Assembly: GCF_003418935.1 (NCBI RefSeq)
Contig: NZ_QVMT01000003.1
Location: forward strand, 310,001-374,000
Length of the DNA stretch: 64,000 bases
Source: Emticicia sp. C21
GTDB lineage: Bacteria > Bacteroidota > Bacteroidia > Cytophagales > Spirosomataceae
Reading direction: 5' to 3'
Made by a program: the position numbers and the translations under genes. Under the pieces are notes generated by a model. The model saw nothing but the letters and a program-made list of their open reading frames with translations, did not search any database and had not been told where the DNA came from. Positions 43,812 to 52,649 of the stretch are shown here, piece by piece. Within the stretch, counting starts at the first letter, position 1; every line of letters begins with the position of its first letter.

Positions 43812-43984
43812 AATTCATTTCCTGTTTGCTTATCCTGCACCTGAATAATTGTTTCTGTGCGCATCAGTTGCTGTTGCGGTGTGCTATAATAATAATTTTT
43901 GGTGATAGTTACATGGCATCTGATTGACAGGATAGTAATAATCAGCAATGCAAAGGCTATTAATCGTAATTTTTTATAAGTCAT
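43808..43984 (-). CDS. 58-residue membrane-anchored protein coupled to the ECF sigma gene
   Basis: A 58-codon open frame on the minus strand begins with ATG at 43984 and ends with TGA at 43808, so its stop overlaps the sigma ATG (43809-43811) in an ATGA arrangement typical of coupled translation. It has a basic N-terminus (MTYKKLRLIA), one hydrophobic stretch (FALLIITILSI), and a polar C-terminus (TPQQQLMRTETIIQVQDK). The cysteine after the hydrophobic segment (SIRC) does not fit a lipobox well, so a signal-anchor is more likely. It is too short for the usual length filters. It could tune the sigma factor from the membrane; there is no family to support this. Confidence 0.6.
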   Translation of the reverse strand: MTYKKLRLIAFALLIITILSIRCHVTITKNYYYSTPQQQLMRTETIIQVQDKQTGNEL

Positions 43985-44130
43985 TTCGATGAATCATTGT
44001 TTATGCAATTATTCGTGGGAGGGGTAAGAAAATCACAGGGGAGAGGAATAATTTTTTCGAATATTGTGGCGTCCACACTATCGAAAGCTCCTTTGATTAA
44101 ATAAAAACAAAATCAGTTAAGGAAAATAAA

Positions 44131-44157
44131 AAAGCTACCCTTTAATGAAGTAGCTTT
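44131..44157 (-). terminator. Terminator of the serine hydrolase gene
   Basis: An 8-bp perfect stem (AAAGCTAC and its complement) with an 11-base loop is followed on the minus strand by TTTTTTATTTTCC. It starts 21 bases past the stop. Confidence 0.75.
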
Positions 44158-44177
44158 CATTTTATAAACAATATTCA

Positions 44178-45875
44178 TCAAAATAAATCATATTCCGGCC
44201 ATTCTTTGATGGCAGAGATGATATTCCAACCTAAATTATCTAAATCAGTGAAGTAATTATCGTTGGTGCCCAATACACCATAATTGGTAATAATTGCCCA
44301 GGAGAAACCACTGGGTGACCTCACTAACTCTGAAGATGTTCCAACAAGCAAGCCTGTATGCCACCAATAATTTAATTCATTTACTGACCAACCGAGCGAA
44401 TAGCGATTTGCAGCATTATATTTGGTCATGGCAGCAATAGTTTCGGGCTTTAGTATATCCCGCTTAGAATCAAAGCCATCTACATGGCTTAATAGCTTTA
44501 ATAAATCAATGCTTGAAGCTATAAGGCCACCATGGGCATCCATACGAGCTACATTATAGGCATAAGGACTGGTAGTTTGGTTATAATACACTACTTCATC
44601 ATCCTTTCTTGCGTTGATGGTATTACCAGTTACCTGAATTTTCTCTGTTCCTGTAGGTATCAGAATTTCTTTTTGTAGATATTGTTCATAAGTCATGCCC
44701 GATACTTTTTCAATGATTCTACCTAACACAGAGTAGCCAAAATTTGAATAGGCATATTTGGTGCCCGGTGTAGCATATAGATTCCGGTTCTTGACTACGT
44801 TCTCAATAATCTGGTCTTGTGTCAGGTTAAAAGCCGAGAACATAGGGTCGTTGCCATCGTTAGTGGCTAGTCCGGCAGTATGTTCCAGAATATGTTTTAC
44901 TGTAATATTTTCATAACCATTTCTATAAGGTTTACCTCCATATTTATTGCCCAGAATGCCATTATCTCCAAAAACCTTATCATCAAGAGATAACTTGCCA
45001 GCCTCTGTTAATTTCAGGATAGCTATGGCAGTAATAGGTTTTGAAACACTGGCTATTCTGAAAAGTGAGTTGGTGGTAACAGGGGCATTGTTGGCCTTAT
45101 TGGCAATGCCATAGCCTTTGGCGTAGGCCAGTTTTTCCTGATTTGTAATGGCAAATGTCAGCCCCGTAACATTATACTTGTTCATAAAAGCATTAATGAG
45201 GTTATCTATTTCCTGATTAATAGATTTGGGCGTAATGGTATAATTTTGCGTGCTTTTGTCTTCTGCTATTACTGTGAGCGTGATCGGGGCACTTAAATCG
45301 AGAGTATCACCGCTAACTACTGTTTTATTGTTCTGGCTTACACCTGCTTTTAAGGAAGTAGTAAAAATCACTTTTACCATTTTAGGATTAATATGAGGCG
45401 GCATAAAAACAGTAAAGCTATTCATCCCGGATACTTTTGCCTGTGAAATGGTAGGTGCTCCCGAAAAGGTTTTAAAATTGAGATAAAAACCTGTTAACTG
45501 TTTTTCTGACGAAGGAATTTTGTTGATAGTGACGGTATAGTCTTTTGTACTTCCATCTTCGGCGGTTACTTTATAAACAACCGGATTAGTAAAGTCGTTG
45601 GCAGAGGCATTACTTACCTGATTTAAGCCATTGACAGTTACAGTGGCTAATGGCGAAGTTGTAAAAGTAGCTTTTAGCCCTTTTAGAGTGGTACTGCCTG
45701 GCAGGGAAACTTTTATTTCATTGCCCGTAATTACCCCCTCAACATCCATATTAACAGGGTTAGCCGCTTGTTTGAAAGAGAAAGTCAACATGTCTTTGGC
45801 AGATGATTTGGGTTCTTCTTTCTGACACGAGACAAGGGTAAGATATAGCACAACAATAGCAAAGATGTGTTTCAT
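44178..45875 (-). CDS. Serine hydrolase (class C beta-lactamase-like) lipoprotein
   Basis: 565 residues with an SPII lipobox (LTLVSC, Cys17). Residues about 25-215 hold two DUF5018-like beta domains, the second starting TGFYLNFKTFSGAP. The C-terminal 340 residues are a beta-lactamase/DD-peptidase-fold hydrolase: SVSKPI gives the SxxK nucleophile/lysine near residue 275, YAYSNFGYS gives the YxN motif near 375, and a HTG-like triad (WWHTGLLVG) is near 510. It acts on a beta-lactam, peptidoglycan or ester substrate; which one cannot be told. Anchored by lipid, probably in the outer membrane. The fused DUF5018 modules are typical of Bacteroidota surface lipoproteins. Confidence 0.82.
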   Translation of the reverse strand: MKHIFAIVVLYLTLVSCQKEEPKSSAKDMLTFSFKQAANPVNMDVEGVITGNEIKVSLPGSTTLKGLKATFTTSPLATVTVNGLNQVSNASANDFTNPVVYKVTAEDGSTKDYTVTINKIPSSEKQLTGFYLNFKTFSGAPTISQAKVSGMNSFTVFMPPHINPKMVKVIFTTSLKAGVSQNNKTVVSGDTLDLSAPITLTVIAEDKSTQNYTITPKSINQEIDNLINAFMNKYNVTGLTFAITNQEKLAYAKGYGIANKANNAPVTTNSLFRIASVSKPITAIAILKLTEAGKLSLDDKVFGDNGILGNKYGGKPYRNGYENITVKHILEHTAGLATNDGNDPMFSAFNLTQDQIIENVVKNRNLYATPGTKYAYSNFGYSVLGRIIEKVSGMTYEQYLQKEILIPTGTEKIQVTGNTINARKDDEVVYYNQTTSPYAYNVARMDAHGGLIASSIDLLKLLSHVDGFDSKRDILKPETIAAMTKYNAANRYSLGWSVNELNYWWHTGLLVGTSSELVRSPSGFSWAIITNYGVLGTNDNYFTDLDNLGWNIISAIKEWPEYDLF

Positions 45876-45931
45876 GGCATTTAATGAGTTTGTAGATTTT
45901 ATAACGAATATAAAGAAAATTAAAGAATGTA

Positions 45932-46040
45932 GAACGATTTTTTAAATCGTTTTTAAATCAGGCTATTGGTTTAATAATTTTTAAGCAGAGATTATATTCT
46001 TGATTTTCTAAGGCGAAGCGACGATTTAAAAAATCGTTAT
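45932..46040. repeat. Paired palindromes, ACGATTTTTNAAATCGT family
   Basis: ACGATTTTTTAAATCGT near 45932-45948 and ACGATTTAAAAAATCGT near 46021-46037 frame about 75 bases of unique sequence (109 bases in total). The inner flank of the right palindrome (complement CGCTTCGCC) resembles those of the first paired copy, which supports a mobile element of common origin. Confidence 0.6.
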
Positions 46041-46103
46041 TCATAAAATCCAACCTTCCGATAAAAAACAGGCTTTTGTACTAAAAATTCTTTGGATAAT
46101 TAA

Positions 46104-46111
46104 TAACTTTG
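46104..46111 (+). promoter_or_regulatory. Promoter -7 box of the sugar dehydrogenase gene
   Basis: TAACTTTG is an exact TAnnTTTG match; the leader would be about 107 bases. No correctly spaced -33 box was found. Confidence 0.45.
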
Positions 46112-46224
46112 AGAAACGGCGTATGTGTAAAATTCTTAAGCGTATTTTTCTTTAAAAAACTCCTGCAGATTTTAAGCAGTACTCCGTACGTTTATAAATA
46201 CTCAAACCCTATCTATAACCTCAA

Positions 46225-47322
46225 ATGAATCAAAAGACGCTTTTACTTTTTACCTTTTTCTTTACTATTACAAGCCTTTTATTTGGGCAACCTAACGCAT
46301 CATTTACTTCTGAAAAATTATACGAGGGTTTTAATAATCCCTGGGGAATGACCTGGTTGCCGGATGGACGAATGCTGGTAACCGAAAGAGCCGGGGATAT
46401 ATTGATATTTAAAAACGACAAGTTTACGGGAGAGAAACTCGTGGGCGTGCCAGAAGTAGTAAGTAAAGGTCAAGGCGGATTGCTTGATATTCAGATAGAC
46501 CCTAATTTTAAAACGAATGGTTGGATTTATATTTCTTACTCGAAACCAATCGAGGGTGGGTCTTCTACGGCTGTTACCCGTTTCAAGCTGAAAGGTAGTC
46601 AGGTAGTGGAGAAAAAAGATGTATTTGTTGCGAAACCTGCATTAAAAGCTGACTTCCACTTTGGTAGCCGGATTGTATTTGATAAGGCCGGATATATGTA
46701 TATAAGTGTGGGCGAGAGAGGTACGCAACCTAAAGTGCAGCAACTAGACAATGACCACGGCAAGATTCATCGCATTTATCCCGATGGGCGAATCCCGACA
46801 GATAATCCGTTTGCAGAGCAGGCTGGGGCGAGTGCCTCTATCTGGACATTCGGCCACCGTAATCCGCAGGGAATGGTGTATGATGCTGCCAATGACAGAA
46901 TCTGGGCAGTAGAACATGGCCCGAGAGGTGGTGACGAGTTAAATCTGATTCAGAAAGGTAAAAACTATGGATGGCCTAAGACTTCATATGGTATCAACTA
47001 TGATGGCTCGATTCTGACAGAGTTTAAGGAAATGGAAGGCGTGGAAAATCCGACACGGTATTGGGTGCCATCTATTGGCCCATGCGGAATGGCGATGGTG
47101 ACAAGCGGCAAATACCCCGATTGGAAAGGAAATCTATTAGTAGGTGCTTTGGCTTTCCGCCACGTGGCTCGTGTGCAATTGGATGGAACGAAGTATGTGA
47201 CAGAAGAGAAATTATTGCAGGATATTGGCCGTGTACGCCATGTAGCCCAAAGCCCTGATGGATTTATCTATGTGATTACCGAGGGCCCGGGATTATTGTT
47301 GAAATTGGTACCTAAGAAATAA
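46225..47322 (+). CDS. PQQ-dependent sugar dehydrogenase-like protein
   Basis: 365 residues, exported by a signal peptide (LLFTFFFTITSLLFGQ). The six-bladed soluble glucose dehydrogenase fold is shown by NPWGMTWLPDGRMLVTERAG at the start, the conserved FGHRNPQGM near residue 212, EHGPRGGDELNLI near 233 and KNYGWP, then PSIGPCGMAM near 285. Homologues of the YliI/aldose sugar dehydrogenase group oxidise sugars to lactones with PQQ in the periplasm. It opens a co-directional cluster (46225-53339) of sugar-related exported proteins, but a 199-base spacer separates it from the next gene. Confidence 0.85.
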   Translation: MNQKTLLLFTFFFTITSLLFGQPNASFTSEKLYEGFNNPWGMTWLPDGRMLVTERAGDILIFKNDKFTGEKLVGVPEVVSKGQGGLLDIQIDPNFKTNGWIYISYSKPIEGGSSTAVTRFKLKGSQVVEKKDVFVAKPALKADFHFGSRIVFDKAGYMYISVGERGTQPKVQQLDNDHGKIHRIYPDGRIPTDNPFAEQAGASASIWTFGHRNPQGMVYDAANDRIWAVEHGPRGGDELNLIQKGKNYGWPKTSYGINYDGSILTEFKEMEGVENPTRYWVPSIGPCGMAMVTSGKYPDWKGNLLVGALAFRHVARVQLDGTKYVTEEKLLQDIGRVRHVAQSPDGFIYVITEGPGLLLKLVPKK

Positions 47323-47332
47323 ATATAGCTTT

Positions 47333-47376
47333 AACCACGGAGTTTCACTAAGTCTGGCACGGAGTTGCACAGAGTA
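47333..47376 (+). repeat. CACGGAG/CACAGAG-type degenerate repeat
   Basis: CCACGGAGTTTCACTAAGTC is followed by GCACGGAGTTGCACAGAGT: loosely spaced copies of (C)(A)C(G/A)GAGTT. It sits directly after the sugar dehydrogenase stop. Only one cluster was noted in the window, so its status as a repeat family is uncertain. Confidence 0.35.
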
Positions 47377-47521
47377 CTAACTGCGAAACTAAACTATGGC
47401 CGCGTGGAGAGAAGCCCTGTCACACTCCATGGTATGGAATTTCTGAACGGACTTTTACAGGATATAATGAATAAAAGAGTCTCTTAAAAAAGAAGGATAC
47501 TTTAGCCCTAAACAGATTTGT

Positions 47522-48163
47522 ATGAAATCTTTATTATTCTATTCAACTGTCATCAGCTTTTTTCTGATGAGCTTCTTACCTCCGTCTGCCGTAAAACCTG
47601 TCAGGATTTTTGATGGCAAGACCTTTAAAGGCTGGTCAGGCGATACTATTAATACCTGGCATATCGAAAATGGTATGCTTGTTGGTGGCTCAACAGAAAA
47701 AACAGTGCCTCATAACGATTTTCTGGTTACTACCCGTACATACGCCAATTTTATCATGAAACTCAAAGTTAAGCTGACGGGAAGCGAAGGCTTTATCAAT
47801 TCAGGCATTCAATTCCGTAGCAAGCGTCTGACAAATCCTGCGCACGAAATGGAAGGCTATCAGGCCGATTGGGGAGAGGGTTATTGGGCAAGTTTATATG
47901 ATGAATCCCGCAGAAACAAAACTCTGATAAAACCTGATTCTGTTCAGATACTGAAATGGATAAAAATCAATGACTGGAACGATTACGAGATTCGTGCAGA
48001 AAAACGCCGTATCCGGCTCTATATTAATGGCAACCAAACCGTAGATTATACTGAACCTGACACCAGCATTCCTCAGTCTGGCCTTATCGGCTTCCAGATT
48101 CACGGGGGTGGCAAGGCGAAGGTATATTTTAAAGATATATTTTTAGAAGAATTGAGTGAATGA
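47522..48163 (+). CDS. DUF1080 family protein (3-keto-glycoside hydrolase-like)
   Basis: 213 residues with a signal peptide (FYSTVISFFLMSFLPPSA). The concanavalin-like DUF1080 domain shows its start FDGKTFKGWSGD, the middle GSEGFINSGIQFRSKR near residue 100 and the end SGLIGFQIHGGGKAKVYFKDIFLEEL. DUF1080 proteins of Bacteroidota cleave 3-keto-sugars made by dehydrogenases and are exported. A second DUF1080 gene is at 52650, so the cluster has two. Its stop codon (TGA) falls inside the first GAGTGAAT array, so the array has extended into the end of the gene. Confidence 0.82.
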   Translation: MKSLLFYSTVISFFLMSFLPPSAVKPVRIFDGKTFKGWSGDTINTWHIENGMLVGGSTEKTVPHNDFLVTTRTYANFIMKLKVKLTGSEGFINSGIQFRSKRLTNPAHEMEGYQADWGEGYWASLYDESRRNKTLIKPDSVQILKWIKINDWNDYEIRAEKRRIRLYINGNQTVDYTEPDTSIPQSGLIGFQIHGGGKAKVYFKDIFLEELSE

Positions 48164-48332
48164 TTGATTTAGTGAATGAGTGATTGTTTTTGTCTAAACT
48201 TTGCCGCGATGGCGTATCGTTTTACCTGATTTATATGATTATAATTATTTTTTTATCAGTACAATCAACTAAATCACAGTTCAAGACAAATTACATTCAA
48301 AAATAAATCACTCATTCACTCATTCACTCAAT
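48152..48332. repeat. Inverted GAGTGA(A/T)T arrays, spacer 1
   Basis: Left arm 48152-48186 consists of about four degenerate GAGTGAAT/GATTGATT units; right arm 48305-48332 is the complementary orientation (CTCATTCACTCATTCACTCA). The arms flank about 118 bases and could fold into a long stem. The right arm ends about 37 bases before the next start codon. Confidence 0.65.
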
Positions 48333-48369
48333 ATAATTATTCAACCAATTACAATTTCAACCTTTAACT

Positions 48370-51252
48370 ATGAACAAATCCCATTTGCTCTTACCATTAC
48401 TGGTTCTCCTACTGGCTATACCTAATCTGTATGCCCAGCAGGATACCGAAAAAGCTGATTTTGAGTACCGGCTGGACGCCAGTATGCTGGGTTACTTTGC
48501 TAAAAATGGTGCCCGTAATCCTACATTAAAAGCGTCTAAAGGCAGTATAGTGCGTATTACGATTGTGAACACCGAGTTAATGACGCACGACATTGCTTTA
48601 GAAAAATTAGGTCTGAAAAGTAAGGCTGTCAACGAAAAAGGACAAAGCACCAGTATTACTTTCAAAGCCGATAAAAATGACACTTACTACTGTACCGTAC
48701 CGGGCCACCGCGCTGCAGGAATGGTGGGTAAAATAGAGGTAATAGACGGCCCGATTACAGAAATCACTGTGGCAGGAAAACTACCCACGAAAGACGGTCA
48801 GCCACTGAATCTGAATTTTGAAACCGGAACATTGAAAGACTGGACAGCCACAGGTACAGCCTTTGCCAACCCAGTATATAATACTGACCCATCGCCTGTG
48901 CATGAGAAAGAAATGAGTATTGGGTTTGAAGGTAAACACTTCCTAAGCAGTGGTGGTACAACCAATTATCAGCAGGTAGGAACACTGACTTCAGTACCTT
49001 TCAAAGTAACGCAACCTTATGCAGCTTTCAGTGTATCTGGTGGTGCTTTGCAGGATACCCGCGTGGAGATTGTGCAGGCCGATACAAAAAAAGTAATTTT
49101 TCATTCAACAGGGCAGGGACGCGCTACTTTGCAGCCTGTGGTGGTTGATTTAAGACCTTACCTGAACAAGAATATCTTCATCCGCATTATCGATAACGAA
49201 ACTGGTATTTCTCAGATTCCTTACATTCCGAACGATAAATGGGCGCATATCAACTTCGATAACTTCCTGTTTTATCCATCTCGCCCGGACTTTCCGAATG
49301 AATTAAAACAAAAAGATATTATCATTCTTCCTCCGCTTGACCCTGTAATCAATGCGGGCTTGTCTGGTACAGAAGCCGCTAAGGCCATGACTTTGCCTAA
49401 AGGGTTTAAGATTAATCTGGCAGCATCAGAGCCTGAAGTTATTCGCCCGATTTGTTTTACAATTGACTGGAAAGGCAGACTTTGGGTTGTGGAAGGTCAT
49501 ACTTATCCTGTACCTGCTCCGGCTGGACAAGGAAGAGACCGCATCCTGATTTTTGAAGATACCAACGGCGACGGAACGCTTGATAGCAGAAAGGTTTTTA
49601 TGGAAAATCTGAATCTGGTGAGTGGGATTGAGTTAGGTATGGGCGGTGTATGGTTAGGCGCAGCACCTTATCTGATGTATGTGCCGCTTGATGCTGCCAA
49701 TGATAAACCAGCCGGCCCTGCGCAGATACTCCTGGACGGTTGGGGAACACAGGATACCCACGAAGTACTGAACAGCTTCCGTTGGGGACCAGATGGCTGG
49801 TTATATGGTACACATGGGGTATTTACACATTCAAAAGTGGGTAAACCAGGTACACTAGACGACCAGAGAGCTAAAATAAACGGAGGTGTATGGAGATTCC
49901 ATCCGACTACGCATGAATTTGAAATATTTGCAGAGGGGTCAAGTAATCCCTGGGGATTGGATTTCAACGATTATGGACATCCATTCATTACTGCCTGTGT
50001 GATTCCTCATATGTACAATACGGTGCAGGGAGGGCGTTTCTTCCGTCAGGCTGGCAAACACTTTAACCCGTATATTTATGATGATATTCCAACTATTGCC
50101 GACCACCGTCACTGGTTAGGAGAGAGAGGTCCGCATGCGGGTAATTTCAGGTCTGGTGCCGCAGGTGGTGGACATGCCCATGCCGGAGCGATGCTATATC
50201 TGGGTGGTAGCTGGCCGCAGGAATATCGTAATAAAATTTTTATGAATAATATCAACGGTGCCAGAATGAACGTTGACCAACTGACGCGCTCAGGGTCTGG
50301 TTATAAGGCATCGCACAATAAAGATTTTGTGATTATGAATGATTCATGGTCGCAATGGTTGAATTTCAAATATGATCCAAGTGGTTCGGTATTCGTTATC
50401 GATTGGTACGACAAAAACCAATGCCATAGCCCGAACCCTGATGTGCACAATAAAACGATGGGCCGTATCTTCAAGATTACCCATGAGAACGATAAATGGG
50501 TGCAGGTAGATTTATCGAAAGCTTCCGAGATGGAACTGGTAAACTATCAATTGCATAATAACGAGTGGTATGTCAGACAAGCCAGAGCCATTCTGCAAGA
50601 GCGTGGCGCAAGCCCGAAAGCACAGGAAGCATTGAAAGAAATCCTGGCCAAAAATCCTGATGTAACGCGTAAGTTAAGAGCCTTATGGACATTGCATGTA
50701 ATTAAGGGTTTAACCGAGAAAGATTTGGTTGCTTTATTAAGCAACCCAAGCGAGTATATCAGAGGTTGGGCTATTCAACTTTTGGCTGAGGGTAAAAGCG
50801 TTTCTCCTGAAGCTTTGAAACGCTTTGGAACAATGGCAAAAACTGATGCCTCGGCTTTGGTGAGATTATATCTGGCCTCAGCCATGCAACGCATCGACCC
50901 GAGCCAGCGTTGGGAGGTGGTAGAAGCATTGTCTCAGAAAGCCATAGATAAAACAGACCATAACCTACCTGTAATGGTATGGATTGCAGCAGAGCCATTG
51001 GCTACTTTAGATGCCAAACGTTTTGTACAAATGGGAGAGAAAGCCAAATTGCCTAAATTCATGAATTATACTATTCAACGCACGGGTGCTTTAAATACCA
51101 CAGAAGCTAAAGGCATATTGAAAGATCTGGATGCACGTTTGGGCAAAGTACCATCAAAAGAAAATCAGGATAAGCAGGCATTGATTGCAAAGATATTAGC
51201 GCCTGCGGCACCTGCACAAGATGCACATGCCGGGCATGGGGGGAGTCATTAA
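48370..51252 (+). CDS. Cupredoxin-propeller-HEAT protein, PVC-type dehydrogenase relative without heme
   Basis: 960 residues with a signal peptide ending near AIPNLYAQ. Residues about 30-127 are a type-1 copper (azurin/plastocyanin) domain with ligands His73 (MTHDI), Cys108 and His113 (YYCTVPGH) and Met118. Residues 140-310 form a jellyroll-like module. Residues 335-730 match the membrane-bound dehydrogenase propeller (FKINLAASEPEVIRPICFTIDWKGRLWVVEGHTYP, GWLYGTHGVFTHS), and about 750-930 are HEAT-like repeats. The relatives usually carry a CxxCH cytochrome; none is seen here, and the N-terminal cupredoxin may replace it. The end is His-rich (HAGHGGSH). Probably an extracellular electron-accepting sugar oxidase, substrate unknown. 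Confidence 0.75.
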   Translation: MNKSHLLLPLLVLLLAIPNLYAQQDTEKADFEYRLDASMLGYFAKNGARNPTLKASKGSIVRITIVNTELMTHDIALEKLGLKSKAVNEKGQSTSITFKADKNDTYYCTVPGHRAAGMVGKIEVIDGPITEITVAGKLPTKDGQPLNLNFETGTLKDWTATGTAFANPVYNTDPSPVHEKEMSIGFEGKHFLSSGGTTNYQQVGTLTSVPFKVTQPYAAFSVSGGALQDTRVEIVQADTKKVIFHSTGQGRATLQPVVVDLRPYLNKNIFIRIIDNETGISQIPYIPNDKWAHINFDNFLFYPSRPDFPNELKQKDIIILPPLDPVINAGLSGTEAAKAMTLPKGFKINLAASEPEVIRPICFTIDWKGRLWVVEGHTYPVPAPAGQGRDRILIFEDTNGDGTLDSRKVFMENLNLVSGIELGMGGVWLGAAPYLMYVPLDAANDKPAGPAQILLDGWGTQDTHEVLNSFRWGPDGWLYGTHGVFTHSKVGKPGTLDDQRAKINGGVWRFHPTTHEFEIFAEGSSNPWGLDFNDYGHPFITACVIPHMYNTVQGGRFFRQAGKHFNPYIYDDIPTIADHRHWLGERGPHAGNFRSGAAGGGHAHAGAMLYLGGSWPQEYRNKIFMNNINGARMNVDQLTRSGSGYKASHNKDFVIMNDSWSQWLNFKYDPSGSVFVIDWYDKNQCHSPNPDVHNKTMGRIFKITHENDKWVQVDLSKASEMELVNYQLHNNEWYVRQARAILQERGASPKAQEALKEILAKNPDVTRKLRALWTLHVIKGLTEKDLVALLSNPSEYIRGWAIQLLAEGKSVSPEALKRFGTMAKTDASALVRLYLASAMQRIDPSQRWEVVEALSQKAIDKTDHNLPVMVWIAAEPLATLDAKRFVQMGEKAKLPKFMNYTIQRTGALNTTEAKGILKDLDARLGKVPSKENQDKQALIAKILAPAAPAQDAHAGHGGSH

Positions 51253-51256
51253 ATCT

Positions 51257-51373
51257 ATTGAGTGAATGAGTGATTTAGTGATTGAGTGATTTATGGCGAA
51301 TTAGTTAAATAATTTACCAAGACACAATTAATTAAAATAATCACTAAATCTCTTATTCACTAAATCACTCAAT
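51257..51373. repeat. Inverted GAGTGA(A/T)T arrays, spacer 2
   Basis: Left arm 51257-51293 (about five units) starts just after the stop at 51252; right arm 51339-51373 (complementary orientation) ends 14 bases before the next start at 51387. The whole spacer is therefore repeat and a 45-base loop. Confidence 0.65.
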
Positions 51374-51386
51374 AAAACATATTGAT

Positions 51387-52553
51387 ATGAATAAAAATAT
51401 AAAACTAACAACGATACTACTAGGATACTTAAGTGCCAATATCGCCTCCGCCCAAACCTCACCTGGCTGGAAGAAAACTACTCTTACCAGGGATTTTATT
51501 TCGGAAGGAGTGGCTGTAGCCGATTTGAATAAAGATGGAAAAATGGATATTGTGGCAGGGTACTACTGGTTTGAAGCCCCAAACTGGACACGCCATGAAA
51601 TGGCACCCTCTCGTACATTTGACCCGCGTAAAGAGTATAGCGAGTCCTTCCTGAATCTGGGGATGGATGTAAACCTGGATGGTTGGGAAGATGTTGTGAT
51701 TGTGGATTTTCCCGGCAAAGTAGGGTTTTGGTTTGAGAATCCTAAAAACAAACCGGGACAATGGGCCAAACATATTATTGATGAATCGGTGGGTATATCC
51801 AATGAATCTCCTGGTTTTATTGATATTGATGGGGATGGCCGATTGGATATTCTTTGCGGAGATAAAAACAAAAAGCAGATTGTATGGCTGCAAGCGCCTA
51901 CCAAAAAAGGTGAAACAACATGGAAACGCCATAATATTACCAAAGAAAATGTAGCCGGAACAGAGATATTTTCTCATGGCATTGGCTTTGGGGATATCGA
52001 CAAGGATGGTATCAAAGACGTGGTAGTACGCGAAGGTTGGTATAAAGGGACGAAAGACAATAGCGCTGGTAATTGGGAATTTCATCCGGCCAATTTGGGC
52101 GAGCCTTGCTCCCATATGCAGATACTAGATGTAAATGGCGATGGTAAGAACGATGTGGTGAGTGCTTCTGCCCATGCCTTGGGCATCTGGTTTCATGAAC
52201 AGGTAGAAAAAGACGGTAAAATAGATTTTGTGACACATACCATGAGCAAAACTACTGCGCAAACCCACTCATCTATTATGGCCGATTTGACTGGTGATGG
52301 CAAGAAAGAGTATATTACCGGAAAAAGATTCCTGGCTCACCATGGTCGTGACCCTGGTGATGCTGATGCCGCCTATTTGTTATATTTTGAATTTACACCC
52401 GGCAAAGAACCTTATTATACTGAACACGTTATCGACAATGATTCGGGTGCCGGGCTAAATATCGTAGCGCAGGATATCAACAAAGATAAAAAAGTAGACA
52501 TCGTGATTGCGAATAAAAACGGGGTGTTTTTGTTTGAGAACTTAAAGAAATAA
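51387..52553 (+). CDS. Secreted FG-GAP/VCBS repeat protein
   Basis: 388 residues with a signal peptide (LLGYLSANIASAQT). At least five repeats hold the calcium-loop signature D(L/V/I)(N/D)(K/G/L)DG(K/W/R)xD(I/V)V: DLNKDGKMDIVAG, DVNLDGWEDVVIV, DIDGDGRLDILCG, DIDKDGIKDVVVR and DVNGDGKNDVVSA. They form an integrin-like beta-propeller that binds calcium. It is probably a scaffold or ligand-binding protein on the cell surface; no enzyme motif is visible. Its place between the cupredoxin and DUF1080 genes, in one direction with short spacers, suggests one operon. Confidence 0.8.
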   Translation: MNKNIKLTTILLGYLSANIASAQTSPGWKKTTLTRDFISEGVAVADLNKDGKMDIVAGYYWFEAPNWTRHEMAPSRTFDPRKEYSESFLNLGMDVNLDGWEDVVIVDFPGKVGFWFENPKNKPGQWAKHIIDESVGISNESPGFIDIDGDGRLDILCGDKNKKQIVWLQAPTKKGETTWKRHNITKENVAGTEIFSHGIGFGDIDKDGIKDVVVREGWYKGTKDNSAGNWEFHPANLGEPCSHMQILDVNGDGKNDVVSASAHALGIWFHEQVEKDGKIDFVTHTMSKTTAQTHSSIMADLTGDGKKEYITGKRFLAHHGRDPGDADAAYLLYFEFTPGKEPYYTEHVIDNDSGAGLNIVAQDINKDKKVDIVIANKNGVFLFENLKK

Positions 52554-52635
52554 TTGAGTGATTTAGCGAATGAGTGATAATATTACTAATACCATTCTTT
52601 AATCATTCATTCACTAAATCACTCATTCATTCAAT
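52552..52635. repeat. Inverted GAGTGA(A/T)T arrays, spacer 3
   Basis: Left arm 52552-52579 begins at the stop of the FG-GAP gene; right arm 52601-52635 ends about 15 bases before the next start at 52650. The loop is only about 20 bases, the shortest of the three. Confidence 0.65.
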
Positions 52636-52649
52636 TATTAAATCTATTC

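Larger units (their letters stand above)
45876..46224. other. Divergent spacer of 349 bases
   Basis: It contains the paired ACGATTTTT(T)AAATCGT element (45932-46040) and the promoter of the sugar dehydrogenase gene (TAACTTTG at 46104-46111). I see no gene. Confidence 0.5.
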
